The notes beneath the pieces were generated by a model. That model was not told where the DNA came from. It made no database searches and was given only the letters and a program-made list of their open reading frames with translations. This document shows, piece after piece, positions 18,108-27,414 of a stretch of 64,000 nt of DNA; the first letter of the stretch is position 1, and the number at the start of each line of letters is the position of its first letter. The position numbers and the translations under genes were made by a program. This DNA is from Daejeonella lutea (GTDB lineage Bacteria; Bacteroidota; Bacteroidia; Sphingobacteriales; Sphingobacteriaceae), in assembly GCF_900168015.1 (NCBI RefSeq), contig NZ_FUYR01000002.1:950932-1014931 (forward strand), in the 5' to 3' direction.

Positions 18108-19238
18108 ATGAAAGCCTTCAACTATAAAGTCCGCGCGTATTCATTAATAGTAGTTCTCACTTTGCTGAGCCAAACGACTGCCTATTCACAATCAATTTTT
18201 TCTGGAAAAGAAGCTTTATTTACAACACCCAGGCAGTATGTAGCTCCATTCACAAACACAGCCCCGGTGGTTGACGGTAAAATAGACGACGCAGCCTGGC
18301 AGAGCGCACCATGGACTGAGTATTTTAAAGACATCGAAGGAGACATCAGGCCGGCACCAACCTGGAATACCCGGGCCAAAATGACCTGGACACAGGAGGG
18401 TTTATATATTGCAGCCGAGCTTGTAGAACCACATGTATGGGCTTATTTGACAAAACATGATGAAATAGTTTTTTATGACAATGATTTCGAGGTTTTCATT
18501 GATCCGGACAATGATACGCACCGTTATTATGAGATAGAAATTAACGCCGCTAATACAATTTTTGATCTGTTTATGCCCAAGCCGTATCGCAATAATAGTG
18601 GTGCTATGTTTGCCTACAACACTCCCGGTATGAAAACCGCAGTCAGTATACAAGGTACGCTTAATAATCCTGCTGACGTAGACAAGGGCTGGACACTAGA
18701 GATGTTTATCCCGTTTATGGCGGTAACGATGGGCAATGTTGCAAAAGTTCCGAATGACGGTGAATTTTGGCGACTAGGTTTTTCCAGGGTTGAATGGGAT
18801 GTAGAAATTAAGGATGGGAAGTACGTGAAATTAAAAGGAGCGAATGGCAGGAATCTTCCGGAACACAATTGGGTGTGGTCGCCGCAAGGCCTGGTGAATA
18901 TGCACTATCCTGAACGTTTAGGTTATGTGTTCTTCAGTAAACCTGAGACAGGAAAAGCTGCCGTTGAGTATAAGATACCGTATAGCGAAACCCAGAAAAA
19001 ATATCTTTGGCTGGTCTATTATCGGCAGAAAGAATATTTCCAAAAAAACAGATCATATGCGAAAGAATTGAAAGATCTAGGTATCAATGACACTGAATAT
19101 ACTGTGGAAGGGAAAGTTAACAAATTGTGGATGGAAGCTACCAGCCGCCAGTTCATGGTCTATATAATGGGGGATGAAACAACTTACAGCGTGAATGATG
19201 AGGGCTTGGTCCAAACCAGCAGAGCAACCAGGCAGTAG
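18108..19238 (+). CDS. Secreted CBM9-like carbohydrate-binding protein
   Basis: A 376-residue protein with a Sec signal peptide (YSLIVVLTLLSQTTAYSQ). Residues from about 40 onward match the family-9-like carbohydrate-binding fold: VVDGKIDDAAWQSAPW at the start, then aromatic and acidic ligand-site stretches (NDFEVFIDPDNDTHRYYEIE) and ISXANT-like INAANTIFDLF. The C-terminal third is charged and helical with no recognised domain. These proteins are found with glycan-degrading systems in Bacteroidota; no enzyme is fused here. It converges on preA with only 23 bases between the stops. Confidence 0.87.
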   Translation: MKAFNYKVRAYSLIVVLTLLSQTTAYSQSIFSGKEALFTTPRQYVAPFTNTAPVVDGKIDDAAWQSAPWTEYFKDIEGDIRPAPTWNTRAKMTWTQEGLYIAAELVEPHVWAYLTKHDEIVFYDNDFEVFIDPDNDTHRYYEIEINAANTIFDLFMPKPYRNNSGAMFAYNTPGMKTAVSIQGTLNNPADVDKGWTLEMFIPFMAVTMGNVAKVPNDGEFWRLGFSRVEWDVEIKDGKYVKLKGANGRNLPEHNWVWSPQGLVNMHYPERLGYVFFSKPETGKAAVEYKIPYSETQKKYLWLVYYRQKEYFQKNRSYAKELKDLGINDTEYTVEGKVNKLWMEATSRQFMVYIMGDETTYSVNDEGLVQTSRATRQ

Positions 19239-19261
19239 GAGGCCCGTTAACCCAAGCCTGA

Positions 19262-20530
19262 TCAATGATCATTTAAGGGCAATCCTCGTTTCTGAAACTC
19301 TTTCCAGTTGAGATATTCATCTCCTTTGCGCTGTTCAATCATGGTGATGCAATTGTCGACCGGGCAGACCAGCGAGCAAAGATTACATCCAACACACTCC
19401 GGTTCTTTAATCGAATAGGTGTTATAGGGTGTTCCGTAGGATAGATTAATGGCTTGGTGCGCTGTATCCTCGCAGGCAATATAGCAAAGGCCACAATGAA
19501 TGCATTTGTCCTGGTTTATATTCGCAACAATGTGATAATTTATATCAAGTTCTTCCCAGTTGGTCATTACCGGTAATGATTTTCCTATAAAATCCGTTGC
19601 ATTAGCAAAACCCTTTTCGTCCATCCAATTACTCAATCCCTCGCATAGGTCTTCAATAATACGGAAGCCATGGGTCATTACAGCCGTGCAAACCTGCACG
19701 TTGGTGGCTCCCAAAAGCATAAATTCTACCGCATCCTTCCATGTGCTAACACCTCCTATTCCTGAGACAGGAACGTTTTTCGTAAGCTCATTCTGGCCCA
19801 GCGTTGTCAGAAATTTTAAGGCGATAGGTTTTACGGCTGGTCCGCAATATCCTCCAAAAACTGATTTTCCCGCAACATTAGGATTTGGAACCAATGTATC
19901 CAGGTTTATACCAGTAACAGATTGAATAGTGTTTATAAGCGAGAGGGCATTTGTGCCTGCCTCAACAACTGCCTTTCCGGTTGGAACTACAGAATGAACA
20001 TTTGGAGTAAGTTTGGTGATAACCGGAACGGTAGCACATTCCATAACCCACTCAACTACCATTCTTGCAATTTCGGGATCTTGTCCAACAGCTGCTCCCA
20101 TACCGCGCTCTGTCATTCCGTGCGGACATCCGAAATTAAGTTCCAGGCCGTGTGCGCCTGTATCTTCTACTTTTTTGATCAGCTCATGCCAGCTGTCACG
20201 GGAGTTATCAGCCATCAATGATACTATCATTGCCCTGTCTGGAAACAGTCGCAAGACTTCTTTGATTTCATCGAGATTGATTTGCAGCGGACGGTCTGAA
20301 ATGAGTTCAATATTATTAAATCCCATAACTTTTCCGCCATGAAAATTCACAGCCGAATACCGTGATGAGACATTTTTTACCTGTGATCCCAGAGTTTTCC
20401 AGACTATACCACCCCAGCCTGCTTCTAATGCACGCAGCACATTTATTTTTTTATCAGTCGGCGGAGCGCTAGCAAGCCAAAAAGGATTTGGCGACTTAAT
20501 GCCCAGAAAGTTTGAAGATAGATCTGCCAT
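19262..20530 (-). CDS. preA: Dihydropyrimidine dehydrogenase subunit PreA
   Basis: A 422-residue FMN/iron-sulfur subunit that reduces uracil or thymine to the 5,6-dihydro form together with PreT. The N-terminal barrel resembles dihydroorotate dehydrogenase (GLELNFGCPHGMTERGMGA; GIGGVSTWKDAVEFMLLGA). The C-terminus carries two 4Fe-4S motifs, CIHCGLCYIACED and CVGCNLCSLVCPVDNC. It is the last gene of the six-gene pyrimidine catabolic operon, seven bases after the preT stop. Confidence 0.95.
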   Translation of the reverse strand: MADLSSNFLGIKSPNPFWLASAPPTDKKINVLRALEAGWGGIVWKTLGSQVKNVSSRYSAVNFHGGKVMGFNNIELISDRPLQINLDEIKEVLRLFPDRAMIVSLMADNSRDSWHELIKKVEDTGAHGLELNFGCPHGMTERGMGAAVGQDPEIARMVVEWVMECATVPVITKLTPNVHSVVPTGKAVVEAGTNALSLINTIQSVTGINLDTLVPNPNVAGKSVFGGYCGPAVKPIALKFLTTLGQNELTKNVPVSGIGGVSTWKDAVEFMLLGATNVQVCTAVMTHGFRIIEDLCEGLSNWMDEKGFANATDFIGKSLPVMTNWEELDINYHIVANINQDKCIHCGLCYIACEDTAHQAINLSYGTPYNTYSIKEPECVGCNLCSLVCPVDNCITMIEQRKGDEYLNWKEFQKRGLPLNDH

Positions 20531-20537
20531 TTCTGAG

Positions 20538-21923
20538 TTAAAGTTTTAAGGGGTTTATTATAAGAGGCTCTGTTGGAAGTGGCTTGATATTAAGATAATT
20601 GAGAATTCCTGCTGCTGCGTCTTTGCCTGCTTGAACGGCATCAACAACTTCCTTGCCTCCGTTCACGCAGTCACCACCCGCAAAAATTGAAGCAATGGAT
20701 GTTTCATTTTGATCGTCAACGATAAGCCGACCATTGTTGTTGAAGAATTCATTTTGATTAACCAGCTTTTCAAACGGCAGTTGCCCGGTGGCTTTAATTA
20801 TCATATCAACATCGAGCTGAATTGTCTCGCCCGTAGGCTCAGGTAATTTTCTTTGTCCGGCACTAGCAGGGTTCAAAGCCATAATATCGCACACTACCCC
20901 GGAAACCTTTCCTCCCAGGCCAATAATTTCCTTTGGTGATGCGAGCCAAATAATCTTACAGCCATCCAGTTTGGCAATATTAAGCTCTTTCTCTGTACAG
21001 GGCATTTCTTCTTGTGTACGACGATATATTAAGGTGACTTCTTCAGCACCGAGTCGCTTTGCTTGTGTCGCGGCATCAATTGCAGTCATGCCCATTCCGA
21101 TTACAGCCACTTTATTCCCCACCGGTATTTTATTAAATGGCTTAGTTCTTATTTCATAAATGAAATTAATTGCATCAGCTACACCCTGAAGCTCCTCTCC
21201 AGGAATGCCAAGGGTGCGCGTTAGTCCAACTCCAATACCCAGAAAAGTCGCATCAAATTCTTCTTCCAGTTCGTGAAGATGAACATCTTCGCCAAGCGTT
21301 CTTCCATATTCAATTTCTATTCCTCCGAGGGAAAGAATATAATCCACCTCTTCCTGACAAAATTCTGGTGTTACCTTATATGCAGCGATGCCGTATGTCA
21401 TAAGGCCGCCGCCCCTTTGTTCTTTTTCAAAGATCGTTACGTCCACACCTTCTCGTGCAAGTACATGGGCACAGGATAGGCCGGCTGGGCCCGCACCAAC
21501 CACTGCTACTTTTTTTCCGGTCGAAGGCTTACGGGTAAACAGTGGCCATTTTTCTTTAATTGCTTTCTCAGTTGAATATCGCTGAAGCCTGGCAATTTGA
21601 ATAGGCTCCTCTTCAAGTAGATTATATACGCAAGCACCTTCGCATAGTTTTTCAACCGGACAAACCTTTGAGCAGCCACCACCCATAATGTTGGATGAAA
21701 AAATTGTGTGGGCTGAACCTTTTATATTCTCTGTAGAAATCTGTTTGATGAATTTTGGTACATCGATGCTCGTCGGGCATGACTTCATGCAAGGTGCGTC
21801 ATAACAGAAAATACAACGGTTAGCCTCAACTGCTGCCGCGGTATAATTTTCAAATGGAGGATGTATATCTTTAAAATTAGATTTATACCCTTCTTCTGAA
21901 AGTCTGTTATCTGATATTGCCAT
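20538..21923 (-). CDS. preT: Dihydropyrimidine dehydrogenase subunit PreT (NAD(P)H, FAD, Fe-S)
   Basis: A 461-residue GltD-like electron-input subunit for PreA. Iron-sulfur cysteines appear in CIFCYDAPCMKSCP and CSKVCPVEKLCEGAC. The FAD site is VAVVGAGPAGLSCAHVLA and the NAD(P)H site VAVIGMGMTAIDAATQA, and the flavoprotein C-terminal motif FAGGDCVNGGKEVVDAVQAG is intact. It is nearly contiguous with its neighbours: the stop of the nitrilase-like gene lies three bases upstream and preA follows after seven bases, consistent with co-translation of the complex. Confidence 0.95.
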   Translation of the reverse strand: MAISDNRLSEEGYKSNFKDIHPPFENYTAAAVEANRCIFCYDAPCMKSCPTSIDVPKFIKQISTENIKGSAHTIFSSNIMGGGCSKVCPVEKLCEGACVYNLLEEEPIQIARLQRYSTEKAIKEKWPLFTRKPSTGKKVAVVGAGPAGLSCAHVLAREGVDVTIFEKEQRGGGLMTYGIAAYKVTPEFCQEEVDYILSLGGIEIEYGRTLGEDVHLHELEEEFDATFLGIGVGLTRTLGIPGEELQGVADAINFIYEIRTKPFNKIPVGNKVAVIGMGMTAIDAATQAKRLGAEEVTLIYRRTQEEMPCTEKELNIAKLDGCKIIWLASPKEIIGLGGKVSGVVCDIMALNPASAGQRKLPEPTGETIQLDVDMIIKATGQLPFEKLVNQNEFFNNNGRLIVDDQNETSIASIFAGGDCVNGGKEVVDAVQAGKDAAAGILNYLNIKPLPTEPLIINPLKL

Positions 21924-21926
21924 AAC

Positions 21927-22793
21927 CTACAATTCTGTTAATTTGCCATAGGTTTCGGGCCTTCTGTCCCGAAAAAATTGCCATGTATTACGAACTTCCT
22001 CGATCATATCGAGATCAAATTCGGATACAAGAAGTTCGTCCTTGTCTTCAGAAGCTTGTGCAAAGATTTGACCGCGTGGGTCTACAAAATATGACGATCC
22101 GTAAAACCTGCCCAGATTCCATGGCTTTTCTTCCCCAACGCGATTTATACAGCCCATAAAATAACCGTTAGCTGCAGCATGTGCAGGTTGTTCCAGTTTC
22201 CACAAGTATTGGGACAAGCCCGCAACAGTTGCAGAGGGATTGTAAACTATCTCAGCTCCGTTCAGTCCCAATACACGCGCACCATCCGGAAAATGTCTGT
22301 CGTAGCAAATGTATACACCTATTTTTGCATAAGCAGTCTGAAATACCGGATAGCCAAGATTACCAGGCTTGAAAAAGAACTTTTCCCAGAAACCCGTTGT
22401 GTGTGGTATATGATTCTTTCTATATTTCCCAAGATAGGTGCCATCGGCATCAATTACAGCTGCAGTATTATATAAAAACCCCGCCTGCTCTTTTTCATAT
22501 ACGGGAACAATCATCACCATCTTATATTTTTTGGCGTACTCTGCCATTAAATCGGTCGTAGGACCAGGAACGCTTTCGGCGGAGTCATACCAGGCTTTAT
22601 CCTGCCCCGGGCAAAAGTAGGGAGTATTAAAAATTTCCTGGAGACATAAGATCTGAACGCCTTGCTCACCCGCTTTTTCTATAAAAGGAATGTGCTTTTT
22701 TAGCATTGCATCTTTAATCTCCTGAATAGTACCTTCACCCTCAGTTTTTGCCAGACTCATCTGAATAAGGCCCGATTTTACTTTTCTTGGCAT
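21927..22793 (-). CDS. Beta-ureidopropionase-like carbon-nitrogen hydrolase
   Basis: A 288-residue nitrilase-superfamily enzyme. The catalytic triad is visible as Glu in CLQEIF, Lys in KYRKNHIP and Cys in VYICYDRHFPDGAR. The sequence near PYFCPGQDKAWYDSAE resembles N-carbamoyl-beta-alanine/putrescine amidohydrolases. Its place between dihydropyrimidinase and PreT makes the beta-ureidopropionase step (N-carbamoyl-beta-alanine to beta-alanine, CO2 and ammonia) the best assignment. N-carbamoylputrescine hydrolysis is the alternative by sequence alone. Confidence 0.9.
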   Translation of the reverse strand: MPRKVKSGLIQMSLAKTEGEGTIQEIKDAMLKKHIPFIEKAGEQGVQILCLQEIFNTPYFCPGQDKAWYDSAESVPGPTTDLMAEYAKKYKMVMIVPVYEKEQAGFLYNTAAVIDADGTYLGKYRKNHIPHTTGFWEKFFFKPGNLGYPVFQTAYAKIGVYICYDRHFPDGARVLGLNGAEIVYNPSATVAGLSQYLWKLEQPAHAAANGYFMGCINRVGEEKPWNLGRFYGSSYFVDPRGQIFAQASEDKDELLVSEFDLDMIEEVRNTWQFFRDRRPETYGKLTEL

Positions 22794-22812
22794 CTTTAAA
22801 TTTTATTTGGGA

Positions 22813-24192
22813 TTAAATGATCCCGGTGACTTTCTTACGTTTTATAAACCGCCCATTGCCCTTTCCAACAAGGCATTCATTTTGGTCGATTACAATTTTC
22901 CCTCTCAGCAAAACTGTTTTAACTTTCCCTTTCAATTTCCAGCCTTCATATGCAGAATAGTCTGTATTCATATGATGGGTATCAACGGAAATTACATGCT
23001 CCATTTCAGGATCAAAGATTAACAAATCAGCATCAGAACCAATCCCGATCGTTCCTTTTTGAGGGAATAAGCCAAATATCTTCGCGGCGTTAGTGCTTGA
23101 AACTTCGACAAATTTATTTAAGCTGATTTTTCCGCTGTGAACACCTTCAGAAAATAGAAGCTCCATTCTGTGCTCAATAGCAGGATGGCCATTGGGGATT
23201 TTCGAGAAGTCCGCTTTCCCCAATTGTTTTTGCTCCCAGGTGAACGGACAGTGATCTGTTGCTACGACCTGAACCAGACCCTGGTTAATACCTGCCCATA
23301 AAGCAGTCTGATCTTTTTTCTCCCGCAAAGGCGGGCTCATTACCCATTTGGCACCTTCAAAATCCTGTTCATATAATGAAGCGTCCAGGGTCAAATATTG
23401 TATACATGTTTCAGCAAATACTTTCTGGTTCCGGAAAGTTGAATCCCGGATCGCATCCAGAGCACCCTGGCAAGTCATGTGCACGATGTAGCCAGGACTT
23501 TTTGTATAACTTATCATATCGGCAAACCTGGCCGATGCTTCCGCTTCCGTTATCTCAGGTTGTGACAGATAATGATAAAGTGGTGATAGCTTACCTTCTG
23601 ACTTGTGTTTTGCTACCAAAAAGTCGATCATATCACCATTTGTAGCGTGGGTGGTAACAATACCACCCTGCTTTTTTACTTCTTCCATCAGGCCTACCAT
23701 TTGCCTGTCGTCAACCATTAGCGACCCCTTATAAGCCATAAAAGTTTTGAAGGATGTAATTCCTTCTTCGACCATTTCCTTTATTTCCAGTTTTGTTTCC
23801 GGATTGAAGTCCGTAACGGCCATATGAAAGCTGTAATCTCCGACAGCGGTGCCATCCGCTCTTGATCGCCAATCCTTAAGGGCATTTTTAAGCGAATCAC
23901 CCTGAGTTTGAAGTACAAAATCGATAACCATCGTTGTTCCTCCGTACAATGCCGCTCGGGTACCTGTCTCATAACTGTCGCTGGAAAACGTGCCCATAAA
24001 AGGCATATCCAGGTGTACATGAGGATCAATTCCCCCCGGGAATATCATTAATCCCTGGGCGTCGATAAGTTCGTCTGCTTGAAGAGACAAATCTCTGCCG
24101 ATTGTTTTTATCTTCTCTCCCTCAATAAAGATATCTGCAACATAGTCTTCTGATGCAGTTATTATCCGGCCATTTTTAATCAGGACTGACAA
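22813..24192 (-). CDS. hydA: Dihydropyrimidinase (D-hydantoinase)
   Basis: A 459-residue amidohydrolase opening dihydrouracil or dihydrothymine to the N-carbamoyl-beta-amino acid. The metal ligands are present: DPHVHLDMP near residues 57-65, the carboxylated lysine in TFMAYKGSL, His in THATNG and HMTCQGA, and Asp in ATDHCPF. The length is normal for the family. It lies between the aminotransferase and nitrilase genes of the pyrimidine operon, 19 bases before the latter. Confidence 0.95.
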   Translation of the reverse strand: MSVLIKNGRIITASEDYVADIFIEGEKIKTIGRDLSLQADELIDAQGLMIFPGGIDPHVHLDMPFMGTFSSDSYETGTRAALYGGTTMVIDFVLQTQGDSLKNALKDWRSRADGTAVGDYSFHMAVTDFNPETKLEIKEMVEEGITSFKTFMAYKGSLMVDDRQMVGLMEEVKKQGGIVTTHATNGDMIDFLVAKHKSEGKLSPLYHYLSQPEITEAEASARFADMISYTKSPGYIVHMTCQGALDAIRDSTFRNQKVFAETCIQYLTLDASLYEQDFEGAKWVMSPPLREKKDQTALWAGINQGLVQVVATDHCPFTWEQKQLGKADFSKIPNGHPAIEHRMELLFSEGVHSGKISLNKFVEVSSTNAAKIFGLFPQKGTIGIGSDADLLIFDPEMEHVISVDTHHMNTDYSAYEGWKLKGKVKTVLLRGKIVIDQNECLVGKGNGRFIKRKKVTGII

Positions 24193-24282
24193 ATTATTTT
24201 CCTTTCTTTAAAGTTTTCTTTGTAGCATTTCTCATCAACATGTAATAAACTAACCCGGAGAGCAGAGGATTTCATTAGCTTT

Positions 24283-25629
24283 TTATTTCAACGATTCGTC
24301 AGCTATTTTTAATGCTTCTGATATGATAGCAATGCCTTCGTCGATTTGATCTCTTGTAATATTAAGAGGTGGTGCTATAAAAATATAATTCCATCTTACG
24401 AAAGTGTACATGCCAAGTTCTTTTATTCGGGCAGCAACTTTATTCATCACGGTCATTTGATCCGGTTTGGCGTTAAAAGGCGCCATAGGCTCTTTCGTTT
24501 CGCGATCTTTTACCAGTTCAAGGCAACCCAGCAACCCAGTATTTCTCCAATCTCCTATACATAAATGTTTTTGCCTTAGAATTGCAACCTGCTCATCTAC
24601 ATATTTGCCCATAACAGCGGCATTTTCGATAAGATTGTCATCTTCATAAATTTGCAGAGTTGCAAGGGCAGCAGCACAGCTTACTGGATGTGCCGAATAT
24701 GTTAATCCAAGTGGGAGTACAGCATCATCGTATTTAGCGGCTATCCGGTCTGACAACATCAAACATCCGAATGGCAGGTACCCGCAGGTTATTCCCTTTG
24801 CCATCACGATCATATCAGGAATTATATCGTGATTTTGAAACCCGAACCATTGTCCGGTACGACCAAATCCGCTCATTACTTCATCGGCGATAAGCAATAT
24901 CCCGTTGTCATCACAGATCCTTCTGACCTGTTGTAGATATCCCTTCGGGTACTTAAGGCAACCTGAGGATCCAGATTCTCCTTCCAAAATTATTGCAGCA
25001 ATTGTTCCAGGTCCTTCATAAGCGATTATCCGCTCAAGCTGATGCACCGATTCTTTTAATAGATTTTCGTCGCCATAGTTCCAACGGTAGGAGATCGGCA
25101 GATCAAAATGGATGAAATTAGGCGCTTGCTGCGAGTCTGCCGGAATGCGTCTTGGATCCCCGCTAGCAGAGATTGCTCCATAGCTTGATCCATGATAGGA
25201 TTGATATCGCGTTAGGATCTTATGTCTGCCTGTGTGTAATCGCGCCACCTTGATAGCATTCTCAATAGAACTTGCTCCGCACAAGGTGAAAAATGATTTG
25301 TTAAGATCTCCAGGGCAAATTTCTGCCAGTTTCTTGCCTATCTCGCCCCGAACTTCTGTAACACAAGAAGGTGTCACATAACTTACCTGCTGCATCTGCT
25401 TCACAACTGCTTCGGTAATCCTCTGGTCCCCATGACCGATGTTAACGTTCATCAATCCGGATGAAAAGTCGATATACCTTTTTTCGTCATGATCGTAGAG
25501 GTAGACACCTTTAGCATATTTTACAGCAATCGGATCAATACCTTTTTGCTTACTCCATGAGAACATGGTGTAATCGAGGTTATCTTGTATAATCTCTTTC
25601 GTCTGGCTTCTATTTATTACTTCTGACAT
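24283..25629 (-). CDS. Class III aminotransferase, probable beta-alanine transaminase
   Basis: A 448-residue PLP-dependent omega-aminotransferase. The PLP lysine is in MVMAKGITCGYLPFG, preceded by the Asp-containing LLIADEVMSGFGRTG, and the cofactor-phosphate region is TLCGASSIENAIKVAR. In this operon the logical reaction is transfer of the amino group of beta-alanine (or beta-aminoisobutyrate) to a keto acid, giving malonate or methylmalonate semialdehyde for MmsA. The amino acceptor cannot be deduced. A 90-base gap separates it from hydA. Confidence 0.9.
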   Translation of the reverse strand: MSEVINRSQTKEIIQDNLDYTMFSWSKQKGIDPIAVKYAKGVYLYDHDEKRYIDFSSGLMNVNIGHGDQRITEAVVKQMQQVSYVTPSCVTEVRGEIGKKLAEICPGDLNKSFFTLCGASSIENAIKVARLHTGRHKILTRYQSYHGSSYGAISASGDPRRIPADSQQAPNFIHFDLPISYRWNYGDENLLKESVHQLERIIAYEGPGTIAAIILEGESGSSGCLKYPKGYLQQVRRICDDNGILLIADEVMSGFGRTGQWFGFQNHDIIPDMIVMAKGITCGYLPFGCLMLSDRIAAKYDDAVLPLGLTYSAHPVSCAAALATLQIYEDDNLIENAAVMGKYVDEQVAILRQKHLCIGDWRNTGLLGCLELVKDRETKEPMAPFNAKPDQMTVMNKVAARIKELGMYTFVRWNYIFIAPPLNITRDQIDEGIAIISEALKIADESLK

Positions 25630-25666
25630 ATCTGATTTTCCCTATTTGCTCTATCATCTTTTTGAA

Positions 25667-25694
25667 ATTTTCAACTTTCAACTTTCCCCTTTCA
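25667..25694. repeat. Heptamer array, four ACTTTCA-like units
   Basis: Four consecutive 7-base units (ATTTTCA, ACTTTCA, ACTTTCC, CCTTTCA) sit in the 71-base spacer between the mmsA stop and the aminotransferase start. They share the 7-base period of many other arrays in this window but have their own sequence. Confidence 0.75.
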
Positions 25695-25700
25695 ACTCCT

Positions 25701-27158
25701 TTAGCTCATCCAGTTTACTCCCGCCTGGGGATTCCATTTCGTCGTCGATTTTTTAAGTTTCGTCCAGAATTCAATTGAGCTTTTTCCTGTGATGTCACCA
25801 ACACCAAATCTGCTTTCGTTCCATCCTCCGAAAGAGAAAGGTTCACGCGGTACTGGCACACCCACATTGATACCTACCATACCTGCGCTAGCATGTTCAA
25901 TAACATATCTCGCGGCCGCGCCATTTTGAGTAAACACGGATGCGGCATTTCCGTAAGGGTTGTTATTTTCAATTGCAATTGCCTCATCAAGAGTTTTTGT
26001 TCTCATGATGCTTATTACAGGCCCGAAGATTTCCTCTTTTGCGACTGACATATCCGGAGTCACGTAGTCGATTATTGTTGCCCCGATATAAGTTCCTTTT
26101 TCCTTTCCGCTAACGATTGTGTTTCTACCGTCAACAAGAATTTTCGCGCCCATTTTTTCTGCCTCATCGATGTAGTTTTCAATCCGCTCCCTGGATTCAC
26201 TGTTGATTACCGCACCAAGGTTCTGGCCTGCTACCATTTTCTTTGCTTCTGCGCAAAGTTTATCTATTATGTGATCAACCTCACCAACCGCAACCATTGC
26301 TGAAGCAGCCATGCATCGCTGACCAGCGCATCCGCTCATAGAAGCCGTTATGTTTTGTGCTGTCATATCCGGAATTGCGTCTGGCAAAACAAGTAAATGG
26401 TTTTTTGCACCGCCCAAAGCCAAACAGCGCTTGTAATTTTGGGTAGCCCTTCTGTATACAATTTTAGCAACCTTTGTCGACCCTACAAACGATACCGCCT
26501 CAATATCCGGGTGATCGCAAATAGCATCAACGACAGCACTGTTTCCATGCACTACATTTAGTACCCCATCAGGTAAGCCTGCTTCTTTTAGTAATTCTGC
26601 TATACGGCCTATGCTTAATGGGACTTTTTCGGAGGGTTTTATGATCATGCAGTTTCCCAGCGCTATTGCATTGGGAATTGTCCAGCACGGAACCATGCTT
26701 GGAAAATTGAATGGAACAATCGAAGCCACAACGCCAAGTGGCACATGCTCTGTACGGCATTCGATGCCCTTACTCACTTCGAGCAACTCACCTGTAATCA
26801 GCTGGGGCAGGGAGCAGGCAAACTCAGTGAGCTCAATTGATTTTTCTATCTCCGCCAAACCCTCGTCCGGGGTTTTCCCATTTTCCTCCGAAACAAGCTT
26901 GGCCAGTTCAAGTTTATTTTTCTCTAAAAGTGCCTTGAATTTGAAAAATACCTGAACCCGTTCTTTTATTGGAGTTTTACCCCAGAATTTGAACGCTGCT
27001 TTGGCTGAGGATACGGCATTATCCAAACTTGCAGCGGTTGACATAGGTACTGTTGAAAGATGGGTGCCGTCGACCGGTGATATAACATTTAAGATATCAC
27101 TATTCTCAGCATCAACAAACTGTCCTTGAATAAAATTTTTAACTGCCGGGTATTTCAT
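25701..27158 (-). CDS. mmsA: CoA-acylating (methyl)malonate-semialdehyde dehydrogenase
   Basis: From ATG 27158 the protein has 485 residues and begins MKYPAVKNFIQGQFVDA, the conserved family start; an in-frame ATG at 27230 would add 24 unconserved residues. It is an aldehyde dehydrogenase with catalytic Cys in SGCAGQRCMA and the glycine-rich motif FVGSTKVAKIV. It oxidises malonate or methylmalonate semialdehyde to acetyl-CoA or propionyl-CoA with NAD and CoA. It is the first gene of the pyrimidine catabolic operon and supplies its final step. Confidence 0.93.
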   Translation of the reverse strand: MKYPAVKNFIQGQFVDAENSDILNVISPVDGTHLSTVPMSTAASLDNAVSSAKAAFKFWGKTPIKERVQVFFKFKALLEKNKLELAKLVSEENGKTPDEGLAEIEKSIELTEFACSLPQLITGELLEVSKGIECRTEHVPLGVVASIVPFNFPSMVPCWTIPNAIALGNCMIIKPSEKVPLSIGRIAELLKEAGLPDGVLNVVHGNSAVVDAICDHPDIEAVSFVGSTKVAKIVYRRATQNYKRCLALGGAKNHLLVLPDAIPDMTAQNITASMSGCAGQRCMAASAMVAVGEVDHIIDKLCAEAKKMVAGQNLGAVINSESRERIENYIDEAEKMGAKILVDGRNTIVSGKEKGTYIGATIIDYVTPDMSVAKEEIFGPVISIMRTKTLDEAIAIENNNPYGNAASVFTQNGAAARYVIEHASAGMVGINVGVPVPREPFSFGGWNESRFGVGDITGKSSIEFWTKLKKSTTKWNPQAGVNWMS

Positions 27159-27414
27159 GCATTTAGGGATTAGCTTATAGTTTCTGATTATGGGGATATT
27201 GAATTTACTAAAACATTTCAATTTAAGCAAGATCCTTCGGTTTGCCTGTGATTTCGAGTCTTAAGCCCTGATCAGGATGCCGGGACAAATAAAACCAAAT
27301 TATATGACATTAAAATAACCTATTGCTTATTGGCTTATGTAACCATTTCTGTGGCGATGCGTAGAAGAATACCAATGGTTATCCGACTACCCGTTTAACC
27401 GAACCCACAAACTG

